Source: an uncultured Clostridia bacterium (GTDB lineage Bacteria > Bacillota > Clostridia > TANB77 > CAG-508). From it: a stretch of DNA of 13,918 nt. Position 1 is the first letter of the stretch, and every line of letters begins with the position of its first letter. Below the pieces are notes generated by a model, which was not told the origin of the DNA, ran no database searches, and worked only from the letters and a program-made list of their open reading frames with translations. Positions 1-7,020 of this stretch are shown here, piece by piece. The stretch covers positions 1-13,918 of the forward strand of contig CAJFQT010000028.1 in assembly GCA_904419095.1 (NCBI GenBank), written 5' to 3'. Both the position numbers and the translations under genes were made by a program.

Positions 1-7
1 AAAATAG

Positions 8-33
8 GGAATTTGAAATAAAATCCAAATTCC
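8..33 (-). terminator. Weak intrinsic terminator after the first minus-strand gene
   Basis: The 7-bp arms GGAATTT (8-14) and AAATTCC (27-33) enclose a 12-nt loop. On the minus strand the hairpin lies just past the stop codon at 42-44 and is followed by CTATTTT. The stem has few G-C pairs, so termination would be weak. Confidence 0.4.
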
Positions 34-41
34 ATATTTTT

Positions 42-335
42 TTATTTTTCGAAACATCCACCAATTAATTCCACTCCATCACAAAACCCATTCCTATAAT
101 ACTTTTCATTCCAATAACAAATATAATCCATAAAATTCTTATCAAGTCTATCTAATTGATTTTTCACATACTTTTGATTCTGTTTAGGAACATTCTTTAA
201 AATGTTTTCAGCAATCTCATCAAAATAAATATAATGTTTTCTATCTTCTTTAGTAAGTGTGCCTAAAACCATTTCTTCTCTAAAACTTAACCAATCTTTT
301 AAAATATCATCATTATCTTCTCTAAAATTATTCAT
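42..335 (-). CDS. Small hypothetical protein (97 aa)
   Basis: I do not recognise the family with certainty. The 97-residue product is charged and probably all-helical. It has an acidic N terminus (residues 1-14), a Lys-rich middle and a distinctive C terminus reading NEKYYRNGFCDGVELIGGC. It has no signal peptide and no membrane segment. The start is well supported: an AGGAGG ribosome-binding site (complement of 347-352) lies about 11 nt upstream of the ATG. A weak hairpin follows the stop codon. It stands alone next to decayed sequence (a tRNA-like fragment and a broken ORF), so it may be cargo of an old integrated element. The YYRNGFxDG pattern is, from memory, common in short Clostridia accessory proteins, but I assign no function. 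Confidence 0.75.
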   Translation of the reverse strand: MNNFREDNDDILKDWLSFREEMVLGTLTKEDRKHYIYFDEIAENILKNVPKQNQKYVKNQLDRLDKNFMDYICYWNEKYYRNGFCDGVELIGGCFEK

Positions 336-742
336 AATCTAAATCCTCCTAAAATTAAAATTTTTATTAATAAAATTATCTCTTACAAGAGCTTAAAATA
401 CGAGAACAAACGTACTATACAGATTGGGTAAAAATTGGGTAAAATCTTCTCAAAAAATGCCCTAAAAGTGCACAAATGTTCTGTAAAGTAAAACTCTTGC
501 AAATATTGAAATACCAACAAAAACTCTAATTTTCACAAACTTACAAAAAGTGGCCAAGTCTCGCTCATAACCCGAAGGTCAAATATAAAATTCAAACTAC
601 TACAAGTAATAAAAAATTAAAAATCCAGGAGAACAACCAATAATAATTTTAACAAAAATAGACAACAAAAAAGTTCAGAATATCTATTCAAAACTTAATA
701 ATTCTCCAAAACCTACATTTATAAAAACACATTCAAAAATAC
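336..742. other. 407-nt gap: no gene; operator-like palindrome and tRNA-like relic
   Basis: No convincing coding region is seen. The gap holds the ribosome-binding site of the first gene (347-352), a short palindrome CTCTTACAAGAG (380-391), a LexA-box-like string GAACAAACGTAC (404-415) 69 nt upstream of that gene's start, a direct repeat ATTGGGTAAAA (423-445), and a fragment matching the anticodon arm of initiator tRNA (563-580). The rest is A-rich sequence without structure that I can support. Confidence 0.5.
563..580 (+). other. Initiator-tRNA anticodon-arm fragment, possible attachment-site relic
   Basis: The 18 nt GCTCATAACCCGAAGGTC equal the anticodon loop (CAU), the 3' half of the anticodon stem and the variable region of bacterial tRNA-fMet. 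The 5' half of the stem (TCTCG) no longer pairs with CCCGA, and no acceptor stem is present, so this is not a working tRNA. About 10 nt further, ATTCAAACTAC resembles a degenerate T-loop. Retention of only the 3' part of a tRNA is what integration by a tyrosine recombinase leaves behind; that explanation is inference. Confidence 0.4.
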
Positions 743-965
743 CTATAATTTCTCAGCAACTTTAAAACCTAACTCCAAAATCTCTTTTTCCATTAATTCC
801 TTAGAGCAATCATCAATTTTTCTTCTATCCGACTGAGTACTATCCAAAGTATCATCGCTATACAAAAATTTATAAACAGGAACACCCAAAAAATTGACTA
901 ACAGCTATTATTGAAGTATATTCCATCTCAACAACAATACGACCGTCATTCTTTCTTTTTTTCAT
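743..965 (-). pseudogene. Frameshifted small ORF (about 73 aa if repaired)
   Basis: Reading from the ATG at 965-963, the frame encodes MKKRKNDGRIVVEMEY and onward for about 25 residues, then breaks in a run of six T on the coding strand (plus-strand A6 at 888-893). Removing one T gives a continuous 73-residue product ending FKVAEKL at the TAG at 743-745. The C-terminal half is charged and helical. No ribosome-binding site is visible upstream and no family is recognised. Unlike the CGG-type interruptions elsewhere in the window, this break is in a homopolymer, which fits ordinary decay or a sequencing slip. Its position beside a tRNA-like relic fits a degraded mobile segment. Confidence 0.4.
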
Positions 966-1344
966 ATTTTAAAAATACTAATAACAAACAATATAACCAA
1001 TAATATCACAATAAATTAATTACATAAATCAAAATCAAAAAAGTAACATACAAAAAAACTTTTATAAAACTTCAATAAAAAATCAACATATATTACTATT
1101 AAAACACCAATAAACAAATACACAAAAGCGCAAATGTCGAAAAAAGTCGATGAAAAATCCAACAAAAATCTCCAAAACTATTTACAAAATTCAAAAAACG
1201 TAATATACTATCACAAACTTTAAATCAAAAAATCGAAAAGCATCAAATCAAAAAATTAAATCAAAAAAATTTAAATCTAAAAAAATCCAATAATAATAAA
1301 AAACTAAAAAACAACCAGATACCACAAGTATCAGAAAGGAGAAT
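966..1344. other. 379-nt gap upstream of comM: promoter and leader
   Basis: No gene is seen. It contains a TGTCGAA heptamer (1135-1141) followed by AGTCGA (1145-1150), a sigma-A-type promoter (1181-1209), a leader of about 130 nt, and a small hairpin GATAC-CACAA-GTATC (1318-1332) directly before the comM ribosome-binding site. Confidence 0.5.
1181..1209 (+). promoter_or_regulatory. Sigma-A-type promoter of comM
   Basis: The -35 box TTTACA (1181-1186) and the -10 box TATACT (1204-1209) are separated by exactly 17 nt. Transcription would start near 1216 and leave an approximately 130-nt untranslated leader before comM. The ComM-DprA-YraN cluster may be read from here, although the 149-nt gap before dprA leaves room for another promoter. 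Confidence 0.6.
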
Positions 1345-2903
1345 ATGTTAGCAATAACCAAAAGCATAGCACTACAAGGACTAAACGGATACCTAATATC
1401 AATACAAGTAGACATATCAGCAGGAATGCCATACTTCGAAATAGTACGGACTACCAGACACAAGTGTAAGAGAATCCAAAGAACGAGTAAAAACAGCAAT
1501 AAAAAATTCAAACGCAGAATTCCTAAGCAGAAAAATAGTAGTAAACCTAGCACCAGCAAGCACAAGAAAAGAAGGATCAAGTCTAGACCTGGCAATAGCA
1601 ATAGGAATATTAACAGCAAGTGGATACATAGACAAAACCAAAACAGAAAACACATTAGAAGAAACAATATTCATAGGAGAGCTATCTCTAAACGGTCATA
1701 TAGAAAAAACAAACGGAATACTACCAATATGCATAGAAGCAAAAAAGCTAGGAATAAAAAGAATAATTTTACCAAAAGAAAACGCAAAAGAAGCCTCATA
1801 CGTATCAGAACTAGAAATAATAGCAGTAGAAAACTTACAAGAAGTAATGCAATACCTAAACAAAGAAAAAGAAATAAAAAAAGAAGAAAACAGAAACATA
1901 TTAAATGAAAAAACACAAGAATACCTAATGGACTTTTCAGAAGTAAAAGGACAAGAAAACGTAAAAAGAGCATTAGAAATATCAGCAGCAGGAAGCCACA
2001 ATTGTCTACTAATACGGAACACCAGGTTCAGGAAAAACAATGCTTGCAAGGAGGCTACCAAGCATCTTACCAGAATTAAGTTTCAATGAAGCACTAGAAA
2101 TAACAAAAATATATAGCATAGTAGGACTAACATCCAAAGAAACGCCATTAATTTTAAAAAGACCATTCAGAAGCCCGCATCACACAATAACATCAGTATC
2201 CTTAGTAGGAGGAGGAAAAAATCCAAAACCAGGAGAAATAAGCCTAGCACATTATGGAGTATTGTTCTTAGACGAACTACCAGAATTCAACAAAAACACA
2301 CTAGAAGTATTAAGAGGACCATTAGAAGATAGAATAGTAACAATAAGCAGATTAAACGCAAGCATCACATATCCATGTAATTTTATGCTAATAGCAAGCA
2401 TGAACCCATGTCCATGTGGATATTATGGCTCAAACGACAAAGAATGTTGTTGCAAACCAGATCAAATAAAAAAATACAGAAACAAAATAAGTGGACCACT
2501 ATTAGACAGAATCGACTTACACATAGAAGTAAACGGAGTAAAATACGAAAAATTACAAAGCACAAAAAAAGAAGAAACCTCTGAAACCATAAGAAAAAGA
2601 GTAAACAAAGCAAGAAAAATACAGATAACAAGATATAAAAAATACAACATATACTCAAATTCAGAGCTAAGTCCAAGTTTAATAGAAAAATTCTGCAAAC
2701 TAAATTCAGAATGCAAAAAAATATTAGAAATATCATTTGAAAAACTAGGATTAAGTGCAAGAGCATATAGTAGAATACTAAAAGTAGCACGTACAATAGC
2801 AGACTTAGAAGAATCAAAAGAAATAAAACAGAAACATCTAGCAGAAGCAATACAATATAGGAGTTTAGACAGAAAATACTGGGACTATGATAACAAAAAA
2901 TAA
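1345..2903 (+). CDS. comM: ComM/YifB Mg-chelatase-like AAA+ helicase, needs two +1 frameshifts
   Basis: ComM is a hexameric AAA+ helicase that helps branch migration when imported DNA recombines in natural transformation. The reading continues through two +1 shifts (skip C1447, then C2015), giving 518 residues, close to the 506 of the E. coli protein. Residues 1-34 and 35-200 form the YifB N-terminal (Lon-protease-like) domain, including GLPDTSVRESKERV. Walker A GTPGSGKT is at 224-231, Walker B GVLFLDELPEF at 304-314, and the family's Cys-rich insertion CPCGYYGSNDKECCC near 355-369. The C-terminal lid domain (SARAYSRILKVARTIADLE) is intact. Both interruptions are CGG-A, where GGA is the conserved glycine. 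Without shifting, translation stops at 1908 or at 2089. The start ATG has AAGGAG 3 nt upstream, which is a short spacing. Identity is very secure; whether it is expressed through recoding or is a pseudogene needs experiment, but the three segments show no other damage. Confidence 0.93.
1447..1450 (+). other. CGGA recoding site 1 (comM, GLPD motif)
   Basis: The zero-frame codon is CGG (1447-1449) after GTA. Family identity resumes only if C1447 is skipped and GGA (1448-1450) is read as Gly: FEIV then GLPDTSV. Staying in frame 0 gives an arginine-rich nonsense tail. Confidence 0.75.
2015..2018 (+). other. CGGA recoding site 2 (comM, Walker A glycine)
   Basis: The zero-frame codon (relative to 1448) is CGG (2015-2017) after ATA. 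Skipping C2015 reads GGA, the first Gly of the ATP-binding loop GTPGSGKT. The unshifted frame ends at TGA 2087-2089. Confidence 0.75.
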
Positions 2904-3040
2904 AATTTATAAAACAGCAACACACATGCTATAGTTTCTCAAAAAACAACATAATTAAAACATATAAATCTAACTTATTCATAATAATAAATAAAAAGTT
3001 CAAAAAATAGTAAAAGTAAAAAAAGTAAAATTAAAATATA

Positions 3041-3055
3041 GGAGGAACAAAAATA
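3041..3055 (+). promoter_or_regulatory. Ribosome-binding site placing dprA start at an ATA codon
   Basis: GGAGG (3041-3045) sits 7 nt before ATA (3053-3055), the ideal spacing. No ATG, GTG or TTG lies in this frame between the upstream stop TAA (3032-3034) and the conserved N terminus EKIQIEDKEYPEKL. AUA is therefore the most plausible initiation codon. Confidence 0.65.
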
Positions 3056-4043
3056 GAAAAAATACAAATAGAAGACAAAGAATATCCAGAAAAACTAAGA
3101 AAAATACCAAACCCACCCAAACAAATATACATAGAAGGAAACAAAAAACTATTACAAACAAACATAATATCAATAATAGGCTCAAGAGTATGTACTTCAA
3201 AAGGAATAGAAATAACAAAAAAATTCGTAAAAAAATTAGTAGAAAAAAATATAACAATAGCAAGTGGTTTAGCAAAGCGGAATTGACACATCAGCACATA
3301 GTTCAACACTAAAATACAATGGAAAAACAATAGCGGTATTAGGAAATGGGTTAAACAAAATATATCCAAAAGAAAACATACAACTATATAAAAAAATAAT
3401 AAAAGAAGGAGGACTAATCATAAGTGAATACCCTCCAAAAGAAGAAGCAAGTTCAGAAAAATTTTTAGAAAGAAATAGAATAGTAAGTGGAATAGCATTA
3501 GGAATACTAGTAATCGAAGCAAAATACAGAAGCGGAACAAGTGTAACAGCAAGAATAGCAAAAGAACAAGAAAAAAAGATATTTGCAATACCACATGAAA
3601 TAGGAGATAGAAGCGGAATAGGAACAAATAAACTAATCAAAGAAGGAATAGCTCAACTAGTAACAAAACCAGAAGATATACTAAATGAACTAGAAAAAAT
3701 AGAAGAGTACAGAAAAACAAAAAACAAAGAAAAAGAGATAATAAAAAAAGAAAAAAATACCATAACAAAACACAAAGATAAACAACTTAAAAACCAATAC
3801 AAAAAAATAAAATTATCAAAAAAACAACACAATTGCAGATACACACAAGAAAATTCAGTCATAAAAACAATAAAAAATAAGGAATACAAAGAAATATATA
3901 AAATAATTCTAAAAAAAGAAACAAGTATAGATGAAATATATAAGCAAAGCACAAAAAATATAGGAGAAATAAACGAAATACTCTTAATGTTAGAAATAGA
4001 AGGATATATAAGAAAAACAGCAGGAGGATATAAATGTATATAA
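3053..4043 (+). CDS. dprA: DNA-processing protein A (DprA/Smf), needs one +1 frameshift, AUA start
   Basis: DprA binds incoming single-stranded DNA in the cytoplasm and loads RecA during natural transformation. Skipping C3278 gives 329 residues. Residues 1-35 are the short N terminus typical of compact clostridial DprA (KEYPEKLRKIPNPPKQIYIEG). The Rossmann-like DprA fold follows, with GSR at 43-45, SGLAKGIDTSAH around 71-82, then GGLIISEYPP, RNRIVSGIALGILVIEA and RSGTSVTARIAKEQEKKIFAIPHEIGD. A Lys-rich linker leads to a small C-terminal winged-helix-like domain ending EGYIRKTAGGYKCI. Its end overlaps the start of yraN by 10 nt, indicating translational coupling. The break is CGG-A in the conserved SGLAxGID motif; unshifted reading meets TGA two codons later (3284-3286). 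The start is the unusual ATA. Identity is secure; expression through recoding is inference. Confidence 0.92.
3278..3281 (+). other. CGGA recoding site 3 (dprA, SGLAxGID motif)
   Basis: The zero-frame codon is CGG (3278-3280) after AAG. Skipping C3278 reads GGA as the invariant Gly of GIDTSAH. The zero frame terminates at TGA 3284-3286, so only a 77-residue fragment would form without recoding. Confidence 0.75.
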
Positions 4044-4429
4044 AAAAAGAAATAGGAAAAATAGGAGAAGACCTAGCAACAAGCTATCTCATAAAAGAAA
4101 AATATAAAATAATACAAAGAAATTTTATATGTAGACAAGGAGAAATAGACATCATAGCACATGACACAATAAAAAAAGAACTAGTATTTATCGAAGTAAA
4201 AACAAGAACAAACAACAAATATGGAAATCCATCAGAATCAGTAAACGAGAGCAAACAAAAACACATATACAAATCAGCAGAATATTTTGTATACAAAAAC
4301 AGATTAGAAAAAATGCAAATCAGATTTGATATTATAGAAATAAACATAAATATACTAAAAAAAATTTATAAAATAAATCATATAGACAATGCGTTTATAA
4401 AAACAAATATTACATCAAAGAAAAAATGA
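4034..4429 (+). CDS. yraN: YraN-family (UPF0102) putative endonuclease
   Basis: The product is a 131-residue protein of the UPF0102/YraN family, whose fold is that of PD-(D/E)XK nucleases. Visible family motifs are GEDLATSYLIKEKYKIIQRNF near the N terminus, GEIDIIA around 36-42 (the catalytic Asp position) and VFIEVKTR around 55-62 (the E-x-K pair), followed by a helical C terminus. The ATG has AGGAGG 6 nt upstream and overlaps the last codons of dprA. Adjacency to dprA and comM is a widespread bacterial arrangement, suggesting a role in processing or repair of DNA, possibly during uptake. Biochemical function of the family is not firmly settled. The length matches the family (about 115-130) and no frameshift is present. 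Confidence 0.9.
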   Translation: MYIKKEIGKIGEDLATSYLIKEKYKIIQRNFICRQGEIDIIAHDTIKKELVFIEVKTRTNNKYGNPSESVNESKQKHIYKSAEYFVYKNRLEKMQIRFDIIEININILKKIYKINHIDNAFIKTNITSKKK

Positions 4430-4850
4430 ATAAAAGGAAATGGATAAAAATAAAAAATAAATAAAATTAGATAATAAATAAAAAATAAAATTAAACAATA
4501 AACAATAAATAATAAATAATAAATAAACAATAAACTAAATAATAGTAGTAAGAACAAAAATTAAAAAATTTACTACTATTATTTAAAAATGCACGAGGAT
4601 ATAAAATTAAATTAATTATATCATAAAACAGATGTCGAAAACACGAGAAATATGTAATATAAATCAAAAAAATGATAATAAAAATAAAAAAGTAAAAATA
4701 AAGAAAATCACAATATTTAATAAAAATTAAAGAAAAATTACAAATAAAAAATTACAAATAGCTATTTAATAACATTTCCACCCAAATCAATAATATAAAA
4801 CAAAAATAAACATATAATAAAATGAAAAACTAAAAAGGAGGAAAAGAAGA
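4430..4850. other. 421-nt gap: low-complexity AT repeats and a perfect inverted repeat
   Basis: No gene is visible. Positions 4440-4540 are low-complexity repeats of AATAAATA/AAACAATA type. A perfect 16-bp inverted repeat follows at 4536-4585. A TGTCGAA heptamer lies at 4633-4639. A TATAAT hexamer at 4813-4818 lies 32 nt before the tspO start but lacks a recognisable -35 box at the normal distance. Confidence 0.5.
4536..4585. terminator. Perfect 16-bp inverted repeat after yraN, likely terminator
   Basis: The arms 4536-4551 (TAAATAATAGTAGTAA) and 4570-4585 pair perfectly around an 18-nt loop. Only three G-C pairs are present, so it is a weak stem, but it lies 107 nt past the yraN stop in an otherwise unstructured gap. 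It could end the comM-dprA-yraN transcript or be a small palindromic repeat. Confidence 0.4.
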
Positions 4851-5309
4851 TTGAAAAACTATAAATTATGGCTAAAAAATATTATAATACCGCTAGTCGT
4901 AGGAGGAATAGTAGGACTTGTAATATCAAAATATATAGACTATAATACAATAAACAAACCAATATTATCACCACCAAGTTACATTTTTCCAATAGCATGG
5001 ACAATATTATATATACTTATGGGAATATCATATAGTATAATAGAAACAAATCAACAACTAGACAAAAGAACAAAAACGATATATTATACTCAATTACTCA
5101 TAAATGCACTATGGTCAATAATATTTTTCATATTCAAATGGAGATTTATTTCAATAATATGGATACTAATACTATTAATAATAGTAATATATATGACAAT
5201 ATTATTCTATCAAAGAAATAAAACATCAGCTTTATTGCAAATACCATATATATTATGGCTAATATTTGCAACATATCTAACAATAGGAGTATACATATTA
5301 AACAAATAA
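4851..5309 (+). CDS. tspO: TspO/MBR family membrane protein
   Basis: This is a tryptophan-rich sensory protein/translocator family member of 152 residues with five membrane helices, the usual size and topology. Members bind porphyrins and other hydrophobic ligands in the cytoplasmic membrane; the physiological role in bacteria is debated. Family signatures seen are ILSPPSYIFPIAWTILYILMG (approximately 39-59), the YYTQLLINALWSIIFF stretch in helix 3, and LLQIPYILWLIFATYLTIGVYILN at the C terminus. The start is TTG at 4851, with AAGGAGG 9 nt upstream; no better start exists. It is a single gene between AT-rich gaps. A TATAAT at 4813-4818 may be its -10 box. Codon use is strongly A-ending, like the other plus-strand genes. 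Confidence 0.92.
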   Translation: MKNYKLWLKNIIIPLVVGGIVGLVISKYIDYNTINKPILSPPSYIFPIAWTILYILMGISYSIIETNQQLDKRTKTIYYTQLLINALWSIIFFIFKWRFISIIWILILLIIVIYMTILFYQRNKTSALLQIPYILWLIFATYLTIGVYILNK

Positions 5310-5391
5310 AATCTAACAAAATATAAAATTAAAATTTAAATAATAAACACACTAATAATAAATATAAAAACAAGAAAATAAGGAGAAAAAA

Positions 5392-6121
5392 ATGCAATAC
5401 ATACAAATAAAAGAAAAACAAATCGAGACAATAATAAGAGAATTCAAAAATTCTAACACCTTAAAAATATATTTTAAAGGAAATGTTCTAAACATAAGTA
5501 AACCCAAAAGAATGACATTAAAAAAATTAAACAAAATAATAAAAGAAAATGAAGAACAAATATATAATCAATATATTAAAATAATGTCACCTGAAAATAC
5601 ATATATAAAACACTGGAAAACAGAGGAAAAAATCCTGTATAAAGGAGAAGAATATAAAATACGAGTAAAAGAAATAGAAACAGACAGAATAAACGTATTG
5701 ATAAAACCAGAAGAAAAAATATTTGAAATAAAGATACCACATGGAATAGATGATGAAGACAGAAAAGCAAATGTAGATAGAGCCATAAAAATACTATTTA
5801 AAAACAATACAGAAGCACTAATCAACGAGCGATTACCATATTGGAGCAAAAAAACAAATATAGAATATGTGCAGTTTAAAATAGGAGATGCAATAAGCAA
5901 ATTTCGGAAGCTGTATACCAAGCAAAAGAATATTACACTTTAGCAATAGACTAATTATGCTACCAGAAGACAAAGTAGATGCAATAATAGTACATGAACT
6001 TTGCCACATAATACATAAAAACCACAGCAAAGAATTCTATGACTTAGTCAAAGAATATATACCAAATTATGACGAAATAGATAAATGGTTAAAAGATAAT
6101 GTCAATGCTATAATGATATAA
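5392..6121 (+). CDS. YgjP/DUF45 (SprT-like) zinc metallopeptidase, needs one +1 frameshift
   Basis: This is a YgjP-type metal-dependent hydrolase (M48-like DUF45 family). Skipping C5905 gives 242 residues, the family's normal length. The N-terminal about 165 residues form the beta-rich region with the conserved YKGEEYKIRVKE segment. After the shift come GSCIPSKRILHFSNRLIMLP and the zinc motif HELCH (201-205), with the third ligand His at 211 in HKNHSKEFYDL. The interruption is CGG-A inside the conserved (W/F)GSC motif; GGA supplies the Gly. Zero-frame reading continues only to a TAG at 5941-5943, so the unshifted product lacks the catalytic HExxH. The ATG has AGGAG 7 nt upstream. Members are often encoded beside restriction-modification systems or as housekeeping orphans; here it stands alone after tspO. 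Substrate unknown. Family call is secure; recoded expression is inference. Confidence 0.88.
5905..5908 (+). other. CGGA recoding site 4 (ygjP, FGSC motif)
   Basis: The zero-frame codon is CGG (5905-5907) after TTT. Skipping C5905 reads GGA, the Gly of the conserved FGSC/WGSC motif, and restores the metallopeptidase C terminus. TTT-C is also a recognised P-site slippery string (UUU to UUC), unlike the other three sites. Confidence 0.75.
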
Positions 6122-6156
6122 ATAAAAATACAAAAATTTAAATATAAATAACCAAA

Positions 6157-6312
6157 TCAACAATTATTATCATCAAAAGCAGCAATAGTTCCCAAAGTAT
6201 CCCCAAGTTGAGAAAAAAATGTGGAAAGTACAGCAATTTCTTCGGGAGATTTACCATCTGCAATTTGACATGCAAGAGAAGAAATAAAAAGAACAAATTC
6301 ACAAGATTTCAT
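6157..6312 (-). CDS. DUF6774 micro-protein (51 aa)
   Basis: The 51-residue product starts MKSCEFVLFISSLACQIADG and ends FSQLGDTLGTIAAFDDNNC. The pattern (CE-x-V-x-F followed by SSLACQIA, an SPEE turn, then TFFSQLGDTLxTIAA) matches the DUF6774 small proteins found throughout gut Clostridia. Function is unknown. It is probably two amphipathic helices with conserved Cys and may associate with the membrane. The weak purine-rich site GGTGG lies about 7 nt upstream of the ATG. It converges with the metallopeptidase gene, leaving 35 nt between the two stop codons, and diverges from the DUF6512 gene. TGA is used as the stop. Confidence 0.8.
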   Translation of the reverse strand: MKSCEFVLFISSLACQIADGKSPEEIAVLSTFFSQLGDTLGTIAAFDDNNC

Positions 6313-6389
6313 AATTCACCACCACACATATTTTATATAATTTATTCTAAAAACAAAGAAATGTGAATAAATTAAAAATGGGGTGGGAT

Positions 6390-6896
6390 ATGAAAAACAA
6401 AAAAATATTAAATTATCAAATCATCGCAATAATAATAAGTATTATTGTAGGAACATTATTACATTTTACATTTGAATGGTCTGGCAAGAATGGAATAATT
6501 GGCATATTCAGTGCAACAAATGAAAGCGTATGGGAACACTTAAAACTATCATTTTATCCAATGTTAATATTTGCAATAATAGGGTGCTTCATCATAAAAA
6601 AAATATCAAATAACTATATAGAAGCACAAACAATAGGGATTTTTGCATCTATATTATATACAATCACAATATTTTATACATATACAGGAATATTAGGAAC
6701 AAATTTTTTAATTATTGACATTTTAATATTTATATTAAGCATTATTTTCGGGGAATATATTGCATATAAACTAATGACCACAGAAAGCCAATCAACAAAA
6801 CTAAGCAAAATACTATCTATTTTAATATTAATATTTTTTCTAATTTGTTTTATAGTTTTTACATTTCATGCACCAAATGTAAATCTATTTAAATAA
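6390..6896 (+). CDS. DUF6512 family multi-spanning membrane protein
   Basis: The 168-residue hydrophobic protein has about five membrane helices. The conserved segment FEWSGKNGIIGIFSATNESVWEHLKLSFYPML (residues about 27-58) is the signature I associate with DUF6512; its function is not known. The ATG at 6390 is preferred because GGGGTGGGA lies just upstream. The in-frame GTG (6363) and ATG (6378) would add up to nine residues but have no visible ribosome-binding site. A strong bidirectional hairpin follows the gene. The promoter region is shared with the divergent DUF6774 gene. Confidence 0.78.
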   Translation: MKNKKILNYQIIAIIISIIVGTLLHFTFEWSGKNGIIGIFSATNESVWEHLKLSFYPMLIFAIIGCFIIKKISNNYIEAQTIGIFASILYTITIFYTYTGILGTNFLIIDILIFILSIIFGEYIAYKLMTTESQSTKLSKILSILILIFFLICFIVFTFHAPNVNLFK

Positions 6897-6922
6897 GAAT
6901 TAAATATTCAAAATAAACTATA

Positions 6923-6974
6923 AAAATACAATTTTATTATAAAGCAAAGTTATGCTTTAATAAAATTGTATTTT
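6923..6974. terminator. Strong bidirectional terminator hairpin
   Basis: The arms 6923-6946 and 6953-6974 pair over 22 bp with one 2-nt bulge and a 6-nt loop. The stem is flanked by A-tracts and T-tracts on both strands. It sits between the convergent DUF6512 gene (plus) and the pyrophosphorylase operon (minus) and can terminate both. Confidence 0.8.
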
Positions 6975-7020
6975 ATTGTCTACAATAAGTTTTAGTACAA
7001 AACATATAAAACATAACAAA

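Noticed and set aside
404..415. LexA/SOS box GAACAAACGTAC upstream of the first gene
   Set aside because: One half-site deviates from GAAC-N4-GTTC and the motif is short; a single imperfect copy without a known SOS gene is not enough.
743..965. The broken small ORF as a fifth recoding case
   Set aside because: Its break lies in a six-T homopolymer with no CGG at the shift, and the ORF has no ribosome-binding site, so it does not belong to the CGG-A set.
1248..3952. Long minus-strand ORFs opposite comM and dprA rich in Phe/Leu/Ile
   Set aside because: They are antisense shadows of A-rich coding sequence, lack ribosome-binding sites and resemble no family.
4440..4540. AATAAATA-type repeats as a CRISPR or replication origin
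   Set aside because: Units are irregular and low-complexity, with no spacers, DnaA-box cluster or neighbouring dnaA/cas genes.
1447..5908. The four frameshifts as independent random sequencing or assembly errors
   Set aside because: Random errors would differ in base and context and would favour homopolymers; all four are the same C before GGA at a zero-frame CGG. A systematic basecalling artefact remains possible and should be excluded with raw reads, but many other GGA and CGGA strings here are error-free.
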